A DNA stretch of 64,000 nucleotides from Paenarthrobacter ilicis. GTDB taxonomy: Bacteria; Actinomycetota; Actinomycetes; Actinomycetales; Micrococcaceae. A program made the position numbers and the translations under genes. The stretch spans positions 1,798,001 through 1,862,000 of the forward strand of contig NZ_JAFBCD010000001.1 in assembly GCF_016907545.1 (NCBI RefSeq), written 5' to 3'. Positions 26,438 to 34,900 of the stretch are shown here, one piece after another; within the stretch, counting starts at the first letter, position 1; every line of letters begins with the position of its first letter. The notes below the pieces were generated by a model that was not told where the DNA came from, did not search any database, and worked only from the letters and a program-made list of their open reading frames with translations.

Positions 26438-27541
26438 GTGAGCGCGATCGTTTCCCTGCGCGGAGTCAGCAAGCTGTTCCCGGTCCAAGGAAGCAAGCGC
26501 GGCCAACGCGCCGAAGCAGTGAAGGCCGTCAATGACGTCACCTTGGACATTGAAGAGGGCACGGTAGTAGGCATTGTGGGATATTCCGGTGCCGGAAAAT
26601 CCACGCTGGTCCGCCTGCTCAACGGCCTGGAACGTCCCACCGAGGGCCAGGTTTTCGTCAAGGGCCAGAACATCTCCTCGCTCCCCGAAGGCCAGTTGCG
26701 CACAGTCCGTGCCGGCATCGGCATGATCTTCCAACAATTCAACCTCCTGAAGTCCCGCACCGTCTTCGGAAACGTCGCGTATCCGTTGAAGGTGGCCGGC
26801 TGGCCTAAGGACAAGATCAAGCCGCGCGTGGAGGAGCTTCTTGAGTTCGTGGGCATCGCGGACAAGGCAGGCTCCTACCCTCGCCGGCTCTCCGGCGGAC
26901 AGCAGCAACGCGTGGGCATTGCCCGTGCGCTGGCAAACGCCCCGGACATCCTCCTCGCCGACGAAGCCACCAGCGCCCTGGACCCCGAAACCACCCGAGA
27001 CGTCCTCCGCCTGCTCCGGCGCATCAACAAGGAACTCGGCACCACCGTTGTGGTGATCACCCACGAGATGCACGTGGTCCGCGAAATCTGCGACACGGTA
27101 GTGATGATGGAATCCGGCCGGGTAGTGGAAGCCGGACCCACCTACTCCGTGTTCGCCGACCCCCAGAGTGACTCCACCCAGCGTTTCGTCTCCACGGCCG
27201 TCCACGGCACTCCGGGATCGGACACCGTCAGCCGGCTCGCCGCCGCGCACCCGGGCCAGCTTGTCTCCATTGGCATCTCCGAGGCAGCGCCCACGCCTCT
27301 CGTGGCGGCCACGTTTGAGCGCCACGGCGTGGGATCCAGTGTGGTGTTCGGGGGCGTCACTGAGATCCAGAATAAGATCCTGGGCACACTCACGTACGAG
27401 CTCACAGGCAGCGATGCCGCGATTGACGCCGCGCTCGCCGAGCTAGGTGACGTTGCCGCCGTCGAACGTCAATTCCCGACGGCGGCCCCCGCCGATAGTG
27501 CCGTTCCGCACCTTCCCGTCCCCGCGAACGCAGGAGAATAG
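26438..27541 (+). CDS. metN: methionine-type ABC transporter ATPase MetN
   Basis: The product has 367 residues. GTG at 26438 was chosen because the perfect site AAAGGAGG ends 5 bases before it; upstream ATGs lack one. Walker A GYSGAGKST (48-56), Q-loop FQQFNLL, signature LSGGQQQR, Walker B ILLADEATSALD and the switch His in VVITHEM are all intact. The last 80 or so residues form the NIL/ACT-like domain (LVSIGISEAAP onward), which in MetN binds methionine and shuts transport off. It forms an operon with metI and an SsuD-like monooxygenase. Confidence 0.93.
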   Translation: MSAIVSLRGVSKLFPVQGSKRGQRAEAVKAVNDVTLDIEEGTVVGIVGYSGAGKSTLVRLLNGLERPTEGQVFVKGQNISSLPEGQLRTVRAGIGMIFQQFNLLKSRTVFGNVAYPLKVAGWPKDKIKPRVEELLEFVGIADKAGSYPRRLSGGQQQRVGIARALANAPDILLADEATSALDPETTRDVLRLLRRINKELGTTVVVITHEMHVVREICDTVVMMESGRVVEAGPTYSVFADPQSDSTQRFVSTAVHGTPGSDTVSRLAAAHPGQLVSIGISEAAPTPLVAATFERHGVGSSVVFGGVTEIQNKILGTLTYELTGSDAAIDAALAELGDVAAVERQFPTAAPADSAVPHLPVPANAGE

Positions 27542-27543
27542 CC

Positions 27544-28203
27544 ATGACCGACTGGACAACCCTCCTGCCCGTCCTGGGCGAATCCTTCCAACAGACCATC
27601 TACATGGTGGTCATCACCGTCCTGCTCAGCGGCATCGCCGGACTGGCGTTGGGCGTCACCCTCTACGCCACCAGGCCCGGAAACCTGTTCGCCAATAAGG
27701 CCGTCTTCTCGTTCCTGAACTTCCTGGTGAACATCATCCGGCCCATCCCGTTCATCATCTTCATCACGGCCATTGCGCCGCTGACCTTGATCATCATGGG
27801 CACCACTATTGGCACTACTGCCGCGATCCTGCCCATGGCGCTGATGGCCGGTGTGGTGATTGGGCGGGTAGTGGAGCAAAACCTGGTGGCGTCCGATCCC
27901 GGTGTGGTGGAGGCCGCCCGGGCCATGGGTGACAGCCGGCTGCACATCCTGTGGTCCGTGGTGATTCCCGAGTCGCTGGCACCGCTGATCCTAGGCTATA
28001 CGTTCATGATCATCGCGATCGTGGACATGTCCGCCATGGCCGGGTACATCGGCGGCGGCGGACTGGGAAACTTCGCCATCATGTACGGCTACCAGCAGTT
28101 CAACTGGGAAGTCACCCTGGTGACAGTCCTGATCATCATCGTCATGGTCCAGGCCGCGCAGTTGTTGGGTAACTTCCTGGCCCAGCGCATCCTTCGCCGC
28201 TAA
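27544..28203 (+). CDS. metI: methionine-type ABC transporter permease MetI
   Basis: The product has 219 residues starting 2 bases after metN. It has about five transmembrane helices. The EAA-like coupling loop is EAARAMGDSRLHILWSVVIPE, and the FIIFITAIAPL and MAGYIGGGGLGNFAI segments are typical of MetI. It is the membrane channel for the substrate delivered by MetQ. Confidence 0.93.
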   Translation: MTDWTTLLPVLGESFQQTIYMVVITVLLSGIAGLALGVTLYATRPGNLFANKAVFSFLNFLVNIIRPIPFIIFITAIAPLTLIIMGTTIGTTAAILPMALMAGVVIGRVVEQNLVASDPGVVEAARAMGDSRLHILWSVVIPESLAPLILGYTFMIIAIVDMSAMAGYIGGGGLGNFAIMYGYQQFNWEVTLVTVLIIIVMVQAAQLLGNFLAQRILRR

Positions 28204-28221
28204 GTCTTTCGGAGAATTATT

Positions 28222-29382
28222 ATGCCTATCGAATTCCTCGGCATGGGTGCCGGCAACGACTCCACGGAGACGTCCCCTGCCACCACGCCCTTCTTCGATC
28301 CTGCGTACGCCGCCAGGATTGCGCGGATCCACGAGGACAACAACTGGGACCACGTACTTTTTGCCTACAACTCCACCACGCAGGATCCCTCAGTCCATGC
28401 GGCATGGGTCGCTGCGAACACGGAGCGAATCCAGCTGCGATTGGCACACCGGCCCAACGTCTCCCACCCGACGTTCGCCGCCCGGTCCTTCCTGACGCTG
28501 GACCACATCGCGCAAGGTCGGCTGACCGTGCACTTCATCACCGGCGGAAGCCAAGCCGACCAGGCCCGCGAGGGCGATTTCCTGGCGAAGGATGCGCGGT
28601 ATGGACGGACGCAGGAGTACATGCAGATCGTTCGGCGGGCATGGTCGGGGGAGTCGTTCAGTTGGGACAGCGAGCACTACCGCTTCTCGGATTTCGCATC
28701 GGGGGTGGGGCCCTTTGCCGGCAAGCGTCCGGGCATCTCCTTTGGCGGGTCCTCCGAGGCTGCGTGGTCTGTGGGCGCCGCCGAGGCGGACATCTATGCC
28801 TTGTTTGGTGAGCCGCTGGCCGACGCCGCGTCGCAGCAACAGCAGATCCTCGCGCGGGCTGCTGCTGTTGGGCGGACTGAGCCGTTGCGCTGGCAGATCG
28901 CGTTTCGGCCCATTGTTGCAGCGACTGATGAGCTCGCGTGGGAGAAAGCGCACGCCATCCTTGGAACGTTTGAGGCCCGACGGTCTGCTGGTGAAGTCAT
29001 TGATCCTGTGCGTCACTACACGGTCAAGGCCGAAGCAGCCGGCACCCAACGGCTTCTGGCCGCCGCGGAACGTGGCGACCTCCACGACCGCGCCCTCTGG
29101 ACGGCCCTCGCCAAAGCCGCGGGTGGCGGTGGAGGAAGCGCGACGGCGTTGGTCGGCTCCTACGACACCGTCACTCAGGCGATCCTGGACTATCACGACC
29201 TCGGGTTCGAGATTTTCGGCCTCCGCGGTTACGACTTCGTCCCGGATGCACTGGAGTTTGGCCAGCACGTCATTCCGCAGCTGAAGCAGGAGGTGGCGCA
29301 TCGCGAGCAGGGCCGCACCGCCGAGGAACTCCGGGCGGGCCAAGCCGCGGCCCGGGCACGGGTCCTGGCTGACGCTTCCTGA
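28222..29382 (+). CDS. LLM-class FMN-dependent monooxygenase, SsuD-like
   Basis: The product has 386 residues; ATG follows CGGAGAA. It begins IEFLGMGAGNDSTET, as in SsuD alkanesulfonate monooxygenases, and keeps LRLAHRPN, LDHIAQGRLTVHFITGG and YGRTQEYMQIVRRAWSG. SsuD-type enzymes release sulfite from sulfonates using FMNH2 and oxygen. It lies 18 bases after metI in one operon, so the imported compound may be a sulfonate or methionine derivative rather than methionine alone. Its stop codon is directly followed by the 32-bp repeat array. Confidence 0.9.
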   Translation: MPIEFLGMGAGNDSTETSPATTPFFDPAYAARIARIHEDNNWDHVLFAYNSTTQDPSVHAAWVAANTERIQLRLAHRPNVSHPTFAARSFLTLDHIAQGRLTVHFITGGSQADQAREGDFLAKDARYGRTQEYMQIVRRAWSGESFSWDSEHYRFSDFASGVGPFAGKRPGISFGGSSEAAWSVGAAEADIYALFGEPLADAASQQQQILARAAAVGRTEPLRWQIAFRPIVAATDELAWEKAHAILGTFEARRSAGEVIDPVRHYTVKAEAAGTQRLLAAAERGDLHDRALWTALAKAAGGGGGSATALVGSYDTVTQAILDYHDLGFEIFGLRGYDFVPDALEFGQHVIPQLKQEVAHREQGRTAEELRAGQAAARARVLADAS

Positions 29383-29384
29383 CC

Positions 29385-29661
29385 CTCTCTCACATCCCTC
29401 GTGCTTCCCGCGGTCGCTCTCTCACGTCCCTCGTGCTTCCCGCGGTCGCTCTCTCACGTCCCTCGTGCTTCCCGCGGTCGCTCTCTCACGTCCCTCGTGC
29501 TTCCTGTGAACGCTCTCTCACGTCCCTCGTGCTTCCCGCGGTCGCTCTCTCACGTCCCTCGTGCTTCCCGCGGTCGCTCTCTCACGTCCCGCGTGCTTCC
29601 CGCGGTCGCTCTCTCACGTCCCGCGTGCTTCCCGCGGTCGCTCTCTCATGTCCCGCCTTCC
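29385..29661 (+). repeat. tandem array of 32-bp units (eight full plus one partial)
   Basis: Units begin at 29385 and then every 32 bases to 29641. Each starts with CTCTCTCACRTCCC followed by a GC-rich 18-base part ending CGCGGTCG. Unit 4 has a variant end, units 7 and 8 change TCG to GCG, and the ninth is cut short. The period is not a multiple of three, and the array starts 2 bases after a stop codon, so it is non-coding. The function is unknown. Confidence 0.95.
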
Positions 29662-29749
29662 TTTCAGTCGCCATGCCACCCGGCATTCCCAGTCGACAGC
29701 CGGATCCACCGATAAGCGAACAGTCCCCCCGATGCTTTCGTCATTCTCG

Positions 29750-29826
29750 ATGTGAGAGAGGGTTTGGTTGAAGGGGGTGGGATGTGAGAGAGGGTTTGGT
29801 TGATTGGTGTGGGATGTGAGAGAGCG
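29750..29826 (-). repeat. inverted 32-bp period array sharing the CTCTCTCAC core
   Basis: GTGAGAGAG occurs at 29752, 29784 and 29816, exactly 32 bases apart. On the minus strand units 2 and 3 read CTCTCTCACATCCC, the same core as the left array, while the other 18 bases differ and are AAACC-rich. The array ends just before the stop of the PLP-enzyme gene, so the two arrays face each other between convergent genes. Confidence 0.88.
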
Positions 29827-29832
29827 TCGGGG

Positions 29833-31206
29833 TTAGGGGATGGTGGCGGAGATTCGGCCGTCCACCAGAACCGCGATGCCCTCCGGGGTCGCACCAGCAC
29901 CGGTTTCTGGGTGCGCGGCGGCTCCAGCCTCCGATGCTGGCAGTCCCGCGGCAACCGTACGGTACGGGATACCAGCGGTGACCGCCGGCGAGGCAGGCTC
30001 AACATCAGCCAGTGAACGAAGGGTCACCACTCCCACTACTTCGCGGGGGTGAACCGTCCCGAAGCTCTGGCCCCGGTCCAGGACAAGGAACACCGGCTCG
30101 TTCGGCGCCACTCCCCGGGAGTGAAGTTCGACGACGGCCTCCGCCGCAGTCAGGCCACTCGCCACCAGATGGACCCCGGCAGGCGCAGCGGTGAGAAGCG
30201 AACGGATGGTTCCTTCCGGCGTCGTGGGTTCCAGAAAGCCGAGCGAGGTGAGCCAGTGGTCGTCGAAGTAGGTGGAGAGGTAGTTCCGGCCTGAGTCCGG
30301 CAGGACCACCACGATGGTGTGCTCCTCGTCCAAGGTTTCGGCGAGGTTCAGGGCTGCTGCCAGGGCGGTCCCGCCGGTGGCACCGATGAGGAGTCCTTCT
30401 TCGCGGGCTGCACGGCGGGCGGTGAAAATGGCGTCGCGATCGCTGACGCTGATGTATTTGTCCACCAGCGCGGTGTCGAACGCCTCGGGCCAGATGTCCT
30501 CCGTGGATGCAGGGTGGAGGGGATGGCCGGCGCCCTCCGTGTATTTGAGCGAACCGTTGCCACCGCCGTAGCGCGAGTGCTCGGGGTCAGCGGCGATGAC
30601 CTGCACTAGTCCGTCGCTGACCTGCTTCAAATACCGGCCGGTTCCGCTGATGGTTCCGCCGGCCCCGACGCTGGCCACAAAGTGGGTAACCGACCCCGCG
30701 GTGTCGGCCCAGATCTCCGGACCGGTACCTTCCCAATGCGCCGCAGGGTTGGCCGGGTTGTCGTACTGCAGCGCGAGCCAGGCCCCGGGAGTGGAGGCAG
30801 CGAAGGCCGCGGCCCGATTGGCCAGGTGGCCGGGATCGGAGCGCGGAACGAAATCGGCCACCAGATGGACCTCGGCTCCGAAAGCATACAAGAGGCGGAT
30901 TTTTTCCGCAGCCGTGGCCGCCGGAGCGAAGATCACCGAGCGATACCCCAGTTGCGCGGCCACCAAGCTCAGGCCGATGCCGGTGTTGCCGCTGGTTCCT
31001 TCCACCACGGTCCCGCCGGGCGTTAACAAACCGGCCCGTTCTGCGGCGCGGATCATGGAAAGTGCTGCCCGGTCCTTCACGCTCCCGCCAATGTTTTGGA
31101 ACTCGAGTTTCGCGTAAATACGGGGCCGGACACCTTCGCCCAGGCGCTTCAGCCGAAGCAGGGGAGTGCCGCCGATTGCCTCCAGGACTGATTCATACAC
31201 GGTCAT
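29833..31206 (-). CDS. PLP-dependent cystathionine beta-synthase/cysteine synthase with CBS domains
   Basis: The product has 457 residues. The fold-type II PLP core (1-310) has Lys44 in GGSVKDRA as the cofactor lysine and EGTSGNTG (69-76) as the phosphate/substrate loop. A CBS-domain pair (about 320-455, including RGVAPNEPVFLVLDRG and ISATIP) follows as a regulatory module. It joins serine or O-acetylserine with homocysteine or sulfide. The CBS module favours the cystathionine synthase (reverse transsulfuration) assignment. No ribosome binding site precedes the ATG; a promoter 7 bases upstream suggests a leaderless mRNA. Confidence 0.9.
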   Translation of the reverse strand: MTVYESVLEAIGGTPLLRLKRLGEGVRPRIYAKLEFQNIGGSVKDRAALSMIRAAERAGLLTPGGTVVEGTSGNTGIGLSLVAAQLGYRSVIFAPAATAAEKIRLLYAFGAEVHLVADFVPRSDPGHLANRAAAFAASTPGAWLALQYDNPANPAAHWEGTGPEIWADTAGSVTHFVASVGAGGTISGTGRYLKQVSDGLVQVIAADPEHSRYGGGNGSLKYTEGAGHPLHPASTEDIWPEAFDTALVDKYISVSDRDAIFTARRAAREEGLLIGATGGTALAAALNLAETLDEEHTIVVVLPDSGRNYLSTYFDDHWLTSLGFLEPTTPEGTIRSLLTAAPAGVHLVASGLTAAEAVVELHSRGVAPNEPVFLVLDRGQSFGTVHPREVVGVVTLRSLADVEPASPAVTAGIPYRTVAAGLPASEAGAAAHPETGAGATPEGIAVLVDGRISATIP

Positions 31207-31208
31207 GC

Positions 31209-31242
31209 GGCCCACGCTAGGACGTGGCCATCGCCCCATAAA
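31209..31242 (-). promoter_or_regulatory. promoter of the PLP enzyme, probably leaderless
   Basis: On the minus strand TTTATG (31242-31237), 17 bases, TAGCGT (31219-31214), then 7 bases to the ATG. The -10 box sits in the 13-mer CCTAGCGTGGGCC, also found at the metQ promoter. Confidence 0.6.
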
Positions 31243-31385
31243 AAAGCGTTTCCCGCCGCGTCGTTCCGTGACTGCATCGTCGGCGAACACGAACCAAAGG
31301 GTCATAAACAAGTCACCTGCGGTAACCCGGATTAACGCCCCTTAACCGGGTGTCTCGCGATGCCCGGCCCCCGGGACAACCCGCC

Positions 31386-31391
31386 TAGAGT
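31386..31391 (+). promoter_or_regulatory. -10 box of the MFS exporter gene
   Basis: TAGAGT lies 8 bases before the ATG with no ribosome binding site between, consistent with leaderless transcription. The -35 is weak. Confidence 0.45.
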
Positions 31392-31399
31392 CCACAATC

Positions 31400-32935
31400 A
31401 TGGGCCACGGAAATCACGCTAAACGTTCCGCCCTCTGGCTTTGCCTGGGTGCCGGATTCATCACGCTGCTGGACCAGTCCATGTTCGTCCTGGCCGTTCC
31501 CGCGATGTCAGCTTCCCTCCACGCCGACTCCGGGTCCGTGCAGTGGATCCTGGCGAGCTACTCGCTGGCGTTCGGCGTCGCATTGGTTCCCGCCGGCAGG
31601 CTGGGCGACATCGTCGGGAGGCGCACGCTTTTCATCGCCGGTATTGCCGTTTTCGGGGCATCCAGCCTGGTGGGTGGACTGGCCACCGACCCCTCGCTGG
31701 TCATCATTGCCAGGCTGCTCCAAGGACTCGGCGCGGGCACACTGAATCCGCAGGTTCTCGGACTCCTGCAGGACATCTATCAGGGACACGACCGCGCGAA
31801 GGCCTTGGGCGCCTACGCCGCCGCGGGTGGTTCCGCTGCAGTATGCGGACCACTGATCGGGGGGCTCGTCCTCTCACTGGGCGACCCCGCGATCGGATGG
31901 CGGATCCTGTTCCTGGCGAACGTTCCCTTGGTGCTGATCCTGGTGCCACTTGCTTTCCGGCTCATCCCGCGGCCGGCAGGCAAACACCCCGGAAACGCCA
32001 AGCCGTCCATCGACATCTTGGGCGCGCTGCTGCTGGGCGGAGTGGTGGTGGCATCACTCATTCCCACCATCTACGGCGCCGGCACCATTGCTGTGACGTC
32101 GCTGGCTGTCGGTGCCGGTGCGCTCCTCGCCTTCGCCGGCTGGGAGATCCTGTACCACCGGCGTGGCCGAACCCCGTTGCTCAGTGCATCGCTGGCGAAA
32201 TCCAAGGGTTACGCACTGGGCACAGTGGTGGCACTCTGCCAGTTTGGCGTCGGTGCCGGAATGGCGGCCGTGACCGCCTTCTATTTCCTCTCCGGAACCG
32301 GGATGGCTCCCTTGGCTGCCGCAGCGATCCTTGCGCCGCAAGCCGCCGGCATGCTGCTGGCGTCCAGTTTCAGTTGGCGTTTCGTGGCCCGGTACGGGCG
32401 GGCCGGGATCGTCTACGCGCTTCTCGGCAGTCTGGCCTGCCTGATTGCCAAGGACCTTTTTGTGCAGGGGCTCGACGGCGGAAAAGCGGCCCTTGCGGTT
32501 GCCGCCGTCGGGCTTCTCCAAGGTGTGGCAACAGGCCTGGTGGTTGCACCGAACCAGACACTCACCCTCGCCCATGCGCCCGTGGGCGCCGCCGGAGTGG
32601 CCGCAGGGTTCTACCAACTCAGCCAGCGGTTCGCTGCCGCGCTTTGCTCAGCCGCGGCAGCCGGAATGTTCCTTCAAGCACAGGGCGCGGCCACCGGCCA
32701 AGCTTCCAAGAACGCCTTCCACCAAGGCATCGTCATGTGCTGCATCTTGCTGGGTGTCGCCTTGCTCGCCGGCGGAATCGACTGGCTGCGCGAGGCGCGG
32801 GACCGCACAAAGACGAGTGCCGTCGTCGTGACTTCCGGGAGGGAAGCCGCGACGACGGCGGTGGTGCTGGCGCCGGAAGGCCCGACGGCGGCAGGTACTC
32901 AGCGTTCGGAAGTCACCGATTCGTTGGACGCCTGA
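31400..32935 (+). CDS. MFS transporter, DHA2 (14-helix) drug-efflux type
   Basis: The product has 511 residues with about 14 hydrophobic helices. LLDQSMFVLAVPAMSASL in helix 1 and GRLGDIVGRRTLF (motif A) are DHA2 hallmarks, and LLQGLGAGTLNPQVLGLL follows. A hydrophilic C-terminal tail of about 50 residues ends the protein. It is probably a proton-driven exporter of a drug or metabolite; in this setting it could export a sulfur compound or toxic intermediate. It is divergent from the PLP-enzyme gene and overlaps the convergent rhodanese gene by 37 bases. Confidence 0.88.
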   Translation: MGHGNHAKRSALWLCLGAGFITLLDQSMFVLAVPAMSASLHADSGSVQWILASYSLAFGVALVPAGRLGDIVGRRTLFIAGIAVFGASSLVGGLATDPSLVIIARLLQGLGAGTLNPQVLGLLQDIYQGHDRAKALGAYAAAGGSAAVCGPLIGGLVLSLGDPAIGWRILFLANVPLVLILVPLAFRLIPRPAGKHPGNAKPSIDILGALLLGGVVVASLIPTIYGAGTIAVTSLAVGAGALLAFAGWEILYHRRGRTPLLSASLAKSKGYALGTVVALCQFGVGAGMAAVTAFYFLSGTGMAPLAAAAILAPQAAGMLLASSFSWRFVARYGRAGIVYALLGSLACLIAKDLFVQGLDGGKAALAVAAVGLLQGVATGLVVAPNQTLTLAHAPVGAAGVAAGFYQLSQRFAAALCSAAAAGMFLQAQGAATGQASKNAFHQGIVMCCILLGVALLAGGIDWLREARDRTKTSAVVVTSGREAATTAVVLAPEGPTAAGTQRSEVTDSLDA

Positions 32936-33351
32936 GTAGTGGCGGCGGGCGGTGCCGTTTCGACGGGCGGTGCGGTGGGTCCGGTGGTGGGGACGCCGGC
33001 GTTGCGGAGGGCCGGGAAGCCGCCGTCCACGTGGACAGCGTTGGCGTAGCCGAGAACCTGGAGCTTCTGCGCGACGGGTCGTGAACCGTTTACAGAGCCG
33101 CAGAACACCACGATCTTCTGGTCCTTGCCGGTGACCTGGGGCAGCCGGTGGGCGGATTCAAGGCTGAAGTCCTCCTCCACGTGCTCGCGGTTCACCACCA
33201 CAGCGCCGGGGACTGCGCCGGTGCTGGCGCGGCCGCCTTCGCTGCGGACATCGATCAGCAGGGCGCCTTCTTCGATGAGCTTGGCGGCGGCATCGGCGGT
33301 GATCAGCTGGGTGTCCTGGACGGGTTCCCGGACTGTGGTTTCGATGGACAT
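32899..33351 (-). CDS. single-domain rhodanese
   Basis: The product has 150 residues. LLIDVRSEGGRASTGAVPGAVV and the active-site loop VVFCGSVNGSR (Cys84, with the loop arginine at 91) define a rhodanese domain. A Pro/Thr/Ala-rich tail of about 30 residues follows. It transfers sulfane sulfur between thiols or to cyanide. It lies 41 bases after an FMN monooxygenase gene in the same direction, behind its own GGGAG site, so it likely handles sulfur released by that enzyme or acts with the PLP enzyme next door. Confidence 0.88.
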   Translation of the reverse strand: MSIETTVREPVQDTQLITADAAAKLIEEGALLIDVRSEGGRASTGAVPGAVVVNREHVEEDFSLESAHRLPQVTGKDQKIVVFCGSVNGSRPVAQKLQVLGYANAVHVDGGFPALRNAGVPTTGPTAPPVETAPPAATTQASNESVTSER

Positions 33352-33392
33352 GGTGCTCCCTTATATAGGTGGTGGTTGGAAAATCGGAAAAG

Positions 33393-34532
33393 CTAGAGAC
33401 CCCATACCTCGGCCAGCAGCTGGTAGGAGTTCTGCCGGTCGGCGGGATCATGGGCAATGGTGGTGATGAGAAGTTCCTGGGCACCCGTGGCCCGCTGCAA
33501 AGTGCGGAGTCCTTCGCTGACCTGGTGGGGGTCACCCACGAACCGTGTGTCCAGGCGATCCTTGATGAGCTCCCCGGCTTCGGCGTCCAAGAAAAGCTCC
33601 AGCGCATCCTCCGGTGACGGGTACGGGATGGCACCCTGGCCGCTGCGGATCCCGTAAACCCACTGGGCGTAGCCGCGGGCCAGGCGCTGGGCCTGGCGTT
33701 CGTCCGGAGCCACCAGCACGTCCGCAGAGACGATCACATGCGGTTCCGGCAAAGCCGCGGAGGGTTCGAAGTGAGCCCTGTACTCGGCGATGGAGTCCAG
33801 AACCCCCGCCGGTGCCACGTGGTAGTTCGCGCCGAAGGGGAGGCCCAACTTGCCGGCCAACCGTGCACTGGGTCCGGCTGTTGAGCCGTGGACCCAGAAC
33901 TGCGGCGCTTGGCCGAGGGCGGGTGTAGCCGTGACTTCCTCGCCGTGTTTGGTCCTGTACTCGCCGGTGAAAAATCCGATGATGTCCTGGATGTCGTTCT
34001 CGAAGTTGTCCGTGTCCCCGGGGAAGCGGCCCAGCAGTTCACCCTGCAGCCGGAACTTCCTGGGCAGGACAGCGCCGAAGATGGGGCGCGGCGCGGGGAT
34101 CAGCAGTCCGTCAACCACTCGATCGGTGGGCTCCGAAGAGTCAGCGGGTACCACTCCCGGAGCCGGATCGCTGGGGGATTTGGGCGGGCCGGAGCGGCCA
34201 AAGCCCAAGTCCACGCGGTCCGGGAACACGGCGGCCAGTGTTCCAATGCTCTCCGCAATCTGAAGGGGACGGTAGTTCCCCAGCAGAGTGGCAGCGGTCC
34301 CCACCCTGATGGTCTTGGTGGCGGAGGCAACCAACCCGGCCAGAATGTGCGGGGCTGACCCGGCAACGCCGGTGTTGAGGTGGTGCTCGGCCAGCCAATA
34401 CCGCGAGTAGCCGGAAGCCTCGGCAGCGGCGGCAAGGGCAAGGGTGCTCCGCAGGGCATCGCCGGGAGTCTGACCGGCCGATACCGGGCTCAGGTCAAGG
34501 ACGGACAGGGGAGTAACTGGAGGCTTCGGCAT
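33393..34532 (-). CDS. LLM-class flavin-dependent oxidoreductase (MsnO8-like)
   Basis: The product has 379 residues. It begins LSVLDLSPVSAGQTPGDALRST, then RYWLAEHHLNTGVAGSAPHILAGLVAS and VGTAATLLGNYRPLQIAES, the pattern of the small luciferase-like MsnO8 group rather than of SsuD or NtaA. The product should bind FMN or F420 in a TIM barrel; the substrate is unknown. It starts directly after a promoter without a ribosome binding site and is followed by the rhodanese gene, which implies sulfur chemistry. Confidence 0.88.
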   Translation of the reverse strand: MPKPPVTPLSVLDLSPVSAGQTPGDALRSTLALAAAAEASGYSRYWLAEHHLNTGVAGSAPHILAGLVASATKTIRVGTAATLLGNYRPLQIAESIGTLAAVFPDRVDLGFGRSGPPKSPSDPAPGVVPADSSEPTDRVVDGLLIPAPRPIFGAVLPRKFRLQGELLGRFPGDTDNFENDIQDIIGFFTGEYRTKHGEEVTATPALGQAPQFWVHGSTAGPSARLAGKLGLPFGANYHVAPAGVLDSIAEYRAHFEPSAALPEPHVIVSADVLVAPDERQAQRLARGYAQWVYGIRSGQGAIPYPSPEDALELFLDAEAGELIKDRLDTRFVGDPHQVSEGLRTLQRATGAQELLITTIAHDPADRQNSYQLLAEVWGL

Positions 34533-34538
34533 GGCACG

Positions 34539-34567
34539 ACACTACGGAGCCCCGCGCAGAGGCCAAA
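34539..34567 (-). promoter_or_regulatory. promoter of the MsnO8-like gene, probably leaderless
   Basis: On the minus strand TTTGGC (34567-34562), 17 bases, TAGTGT (34544-34539), then 6 bases to the ATG. Confidence 0.6.
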
Positions 34568-34749
34568 GCCGATCCGTCACCCCGCTCAACCGGAGTAAAT
34601 CCAGCGAAATCCGGCGAAACGGGCCGTCACAACCGACCCTTCCAAAACCCGAAAATGACGATTCCAGCAGCCCTTTGACGTGGTATTTCCCGCCTTGACG
34701 CCGCAAGTCCAGCGGTTTGTACATTCCTTGGACAGCCTCCTAGATTCAA

Positions 34750-34855
34750 GTTCAGGTCAAGAGTCAGCACGCCAAGGACCGGCTCGTGCTGCGGCAACCC
34801 TCAGGCATTACGTGGCGGGGTGCTCCGGAAACAGACCAGGCCGCATCTGCGGCAA
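34750..34855 (+). promoter_or_regulatory. SAM-IV riboswitch
   Basis: GGTC at 34755-34758 pairs with GACC at 34834-34837 (P1), and AGCACG (34766) pairs with CGTGCT (34785-34790) as P2. GGCAACCCTC and GGCGGGGTGCTCCGG supply the conserved ligand-binding core and pseudoknot of the actinobacterial SAM-IV class. A further small hairpin (GCCGC-atct-GCGGC) follows. It should lower expression of the downstream operon when S-adenosylmethionine is plentiful. Confidence 0.85.
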
Positions 34856-34869
34856 GTGAATGTCGTCCC

Positions 34870-34884
34870 GGCCGCTGTGCGGCC
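34870..34884 (+). promoter_or_regulatory. expression-platform hairpin before the first monooxygenase
   Basis: GGCCGC, TGT, GCGGCC: a 6-bp stem ending 16 bases before the ATG, next to the AGAGAG ribosome site. It may be the part refolded when SAM binds. Confidence 0.5.
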
Positions 34885-34900
34885 TCTGAAAGAGAGAATC

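Noticed and set aside
29385..29661. CRISPR array
   Set aside because: Units are contiguous and nearly identical with no unique spacers, and no cas genes are nearby.
29401..29771. Protein-coding frames through the repeat array
   Set aside because: The 32-bp period shifts frame every unit and gives low-complexity Ser/Pro/Arg repeats without a ribosome site.
31441..33084. 547-residue frame overlapping the MFS gene
   Set aside because: It is a shifted-frame shadow of a conserved transporter; Arg/Pro-rich, without a start signal.
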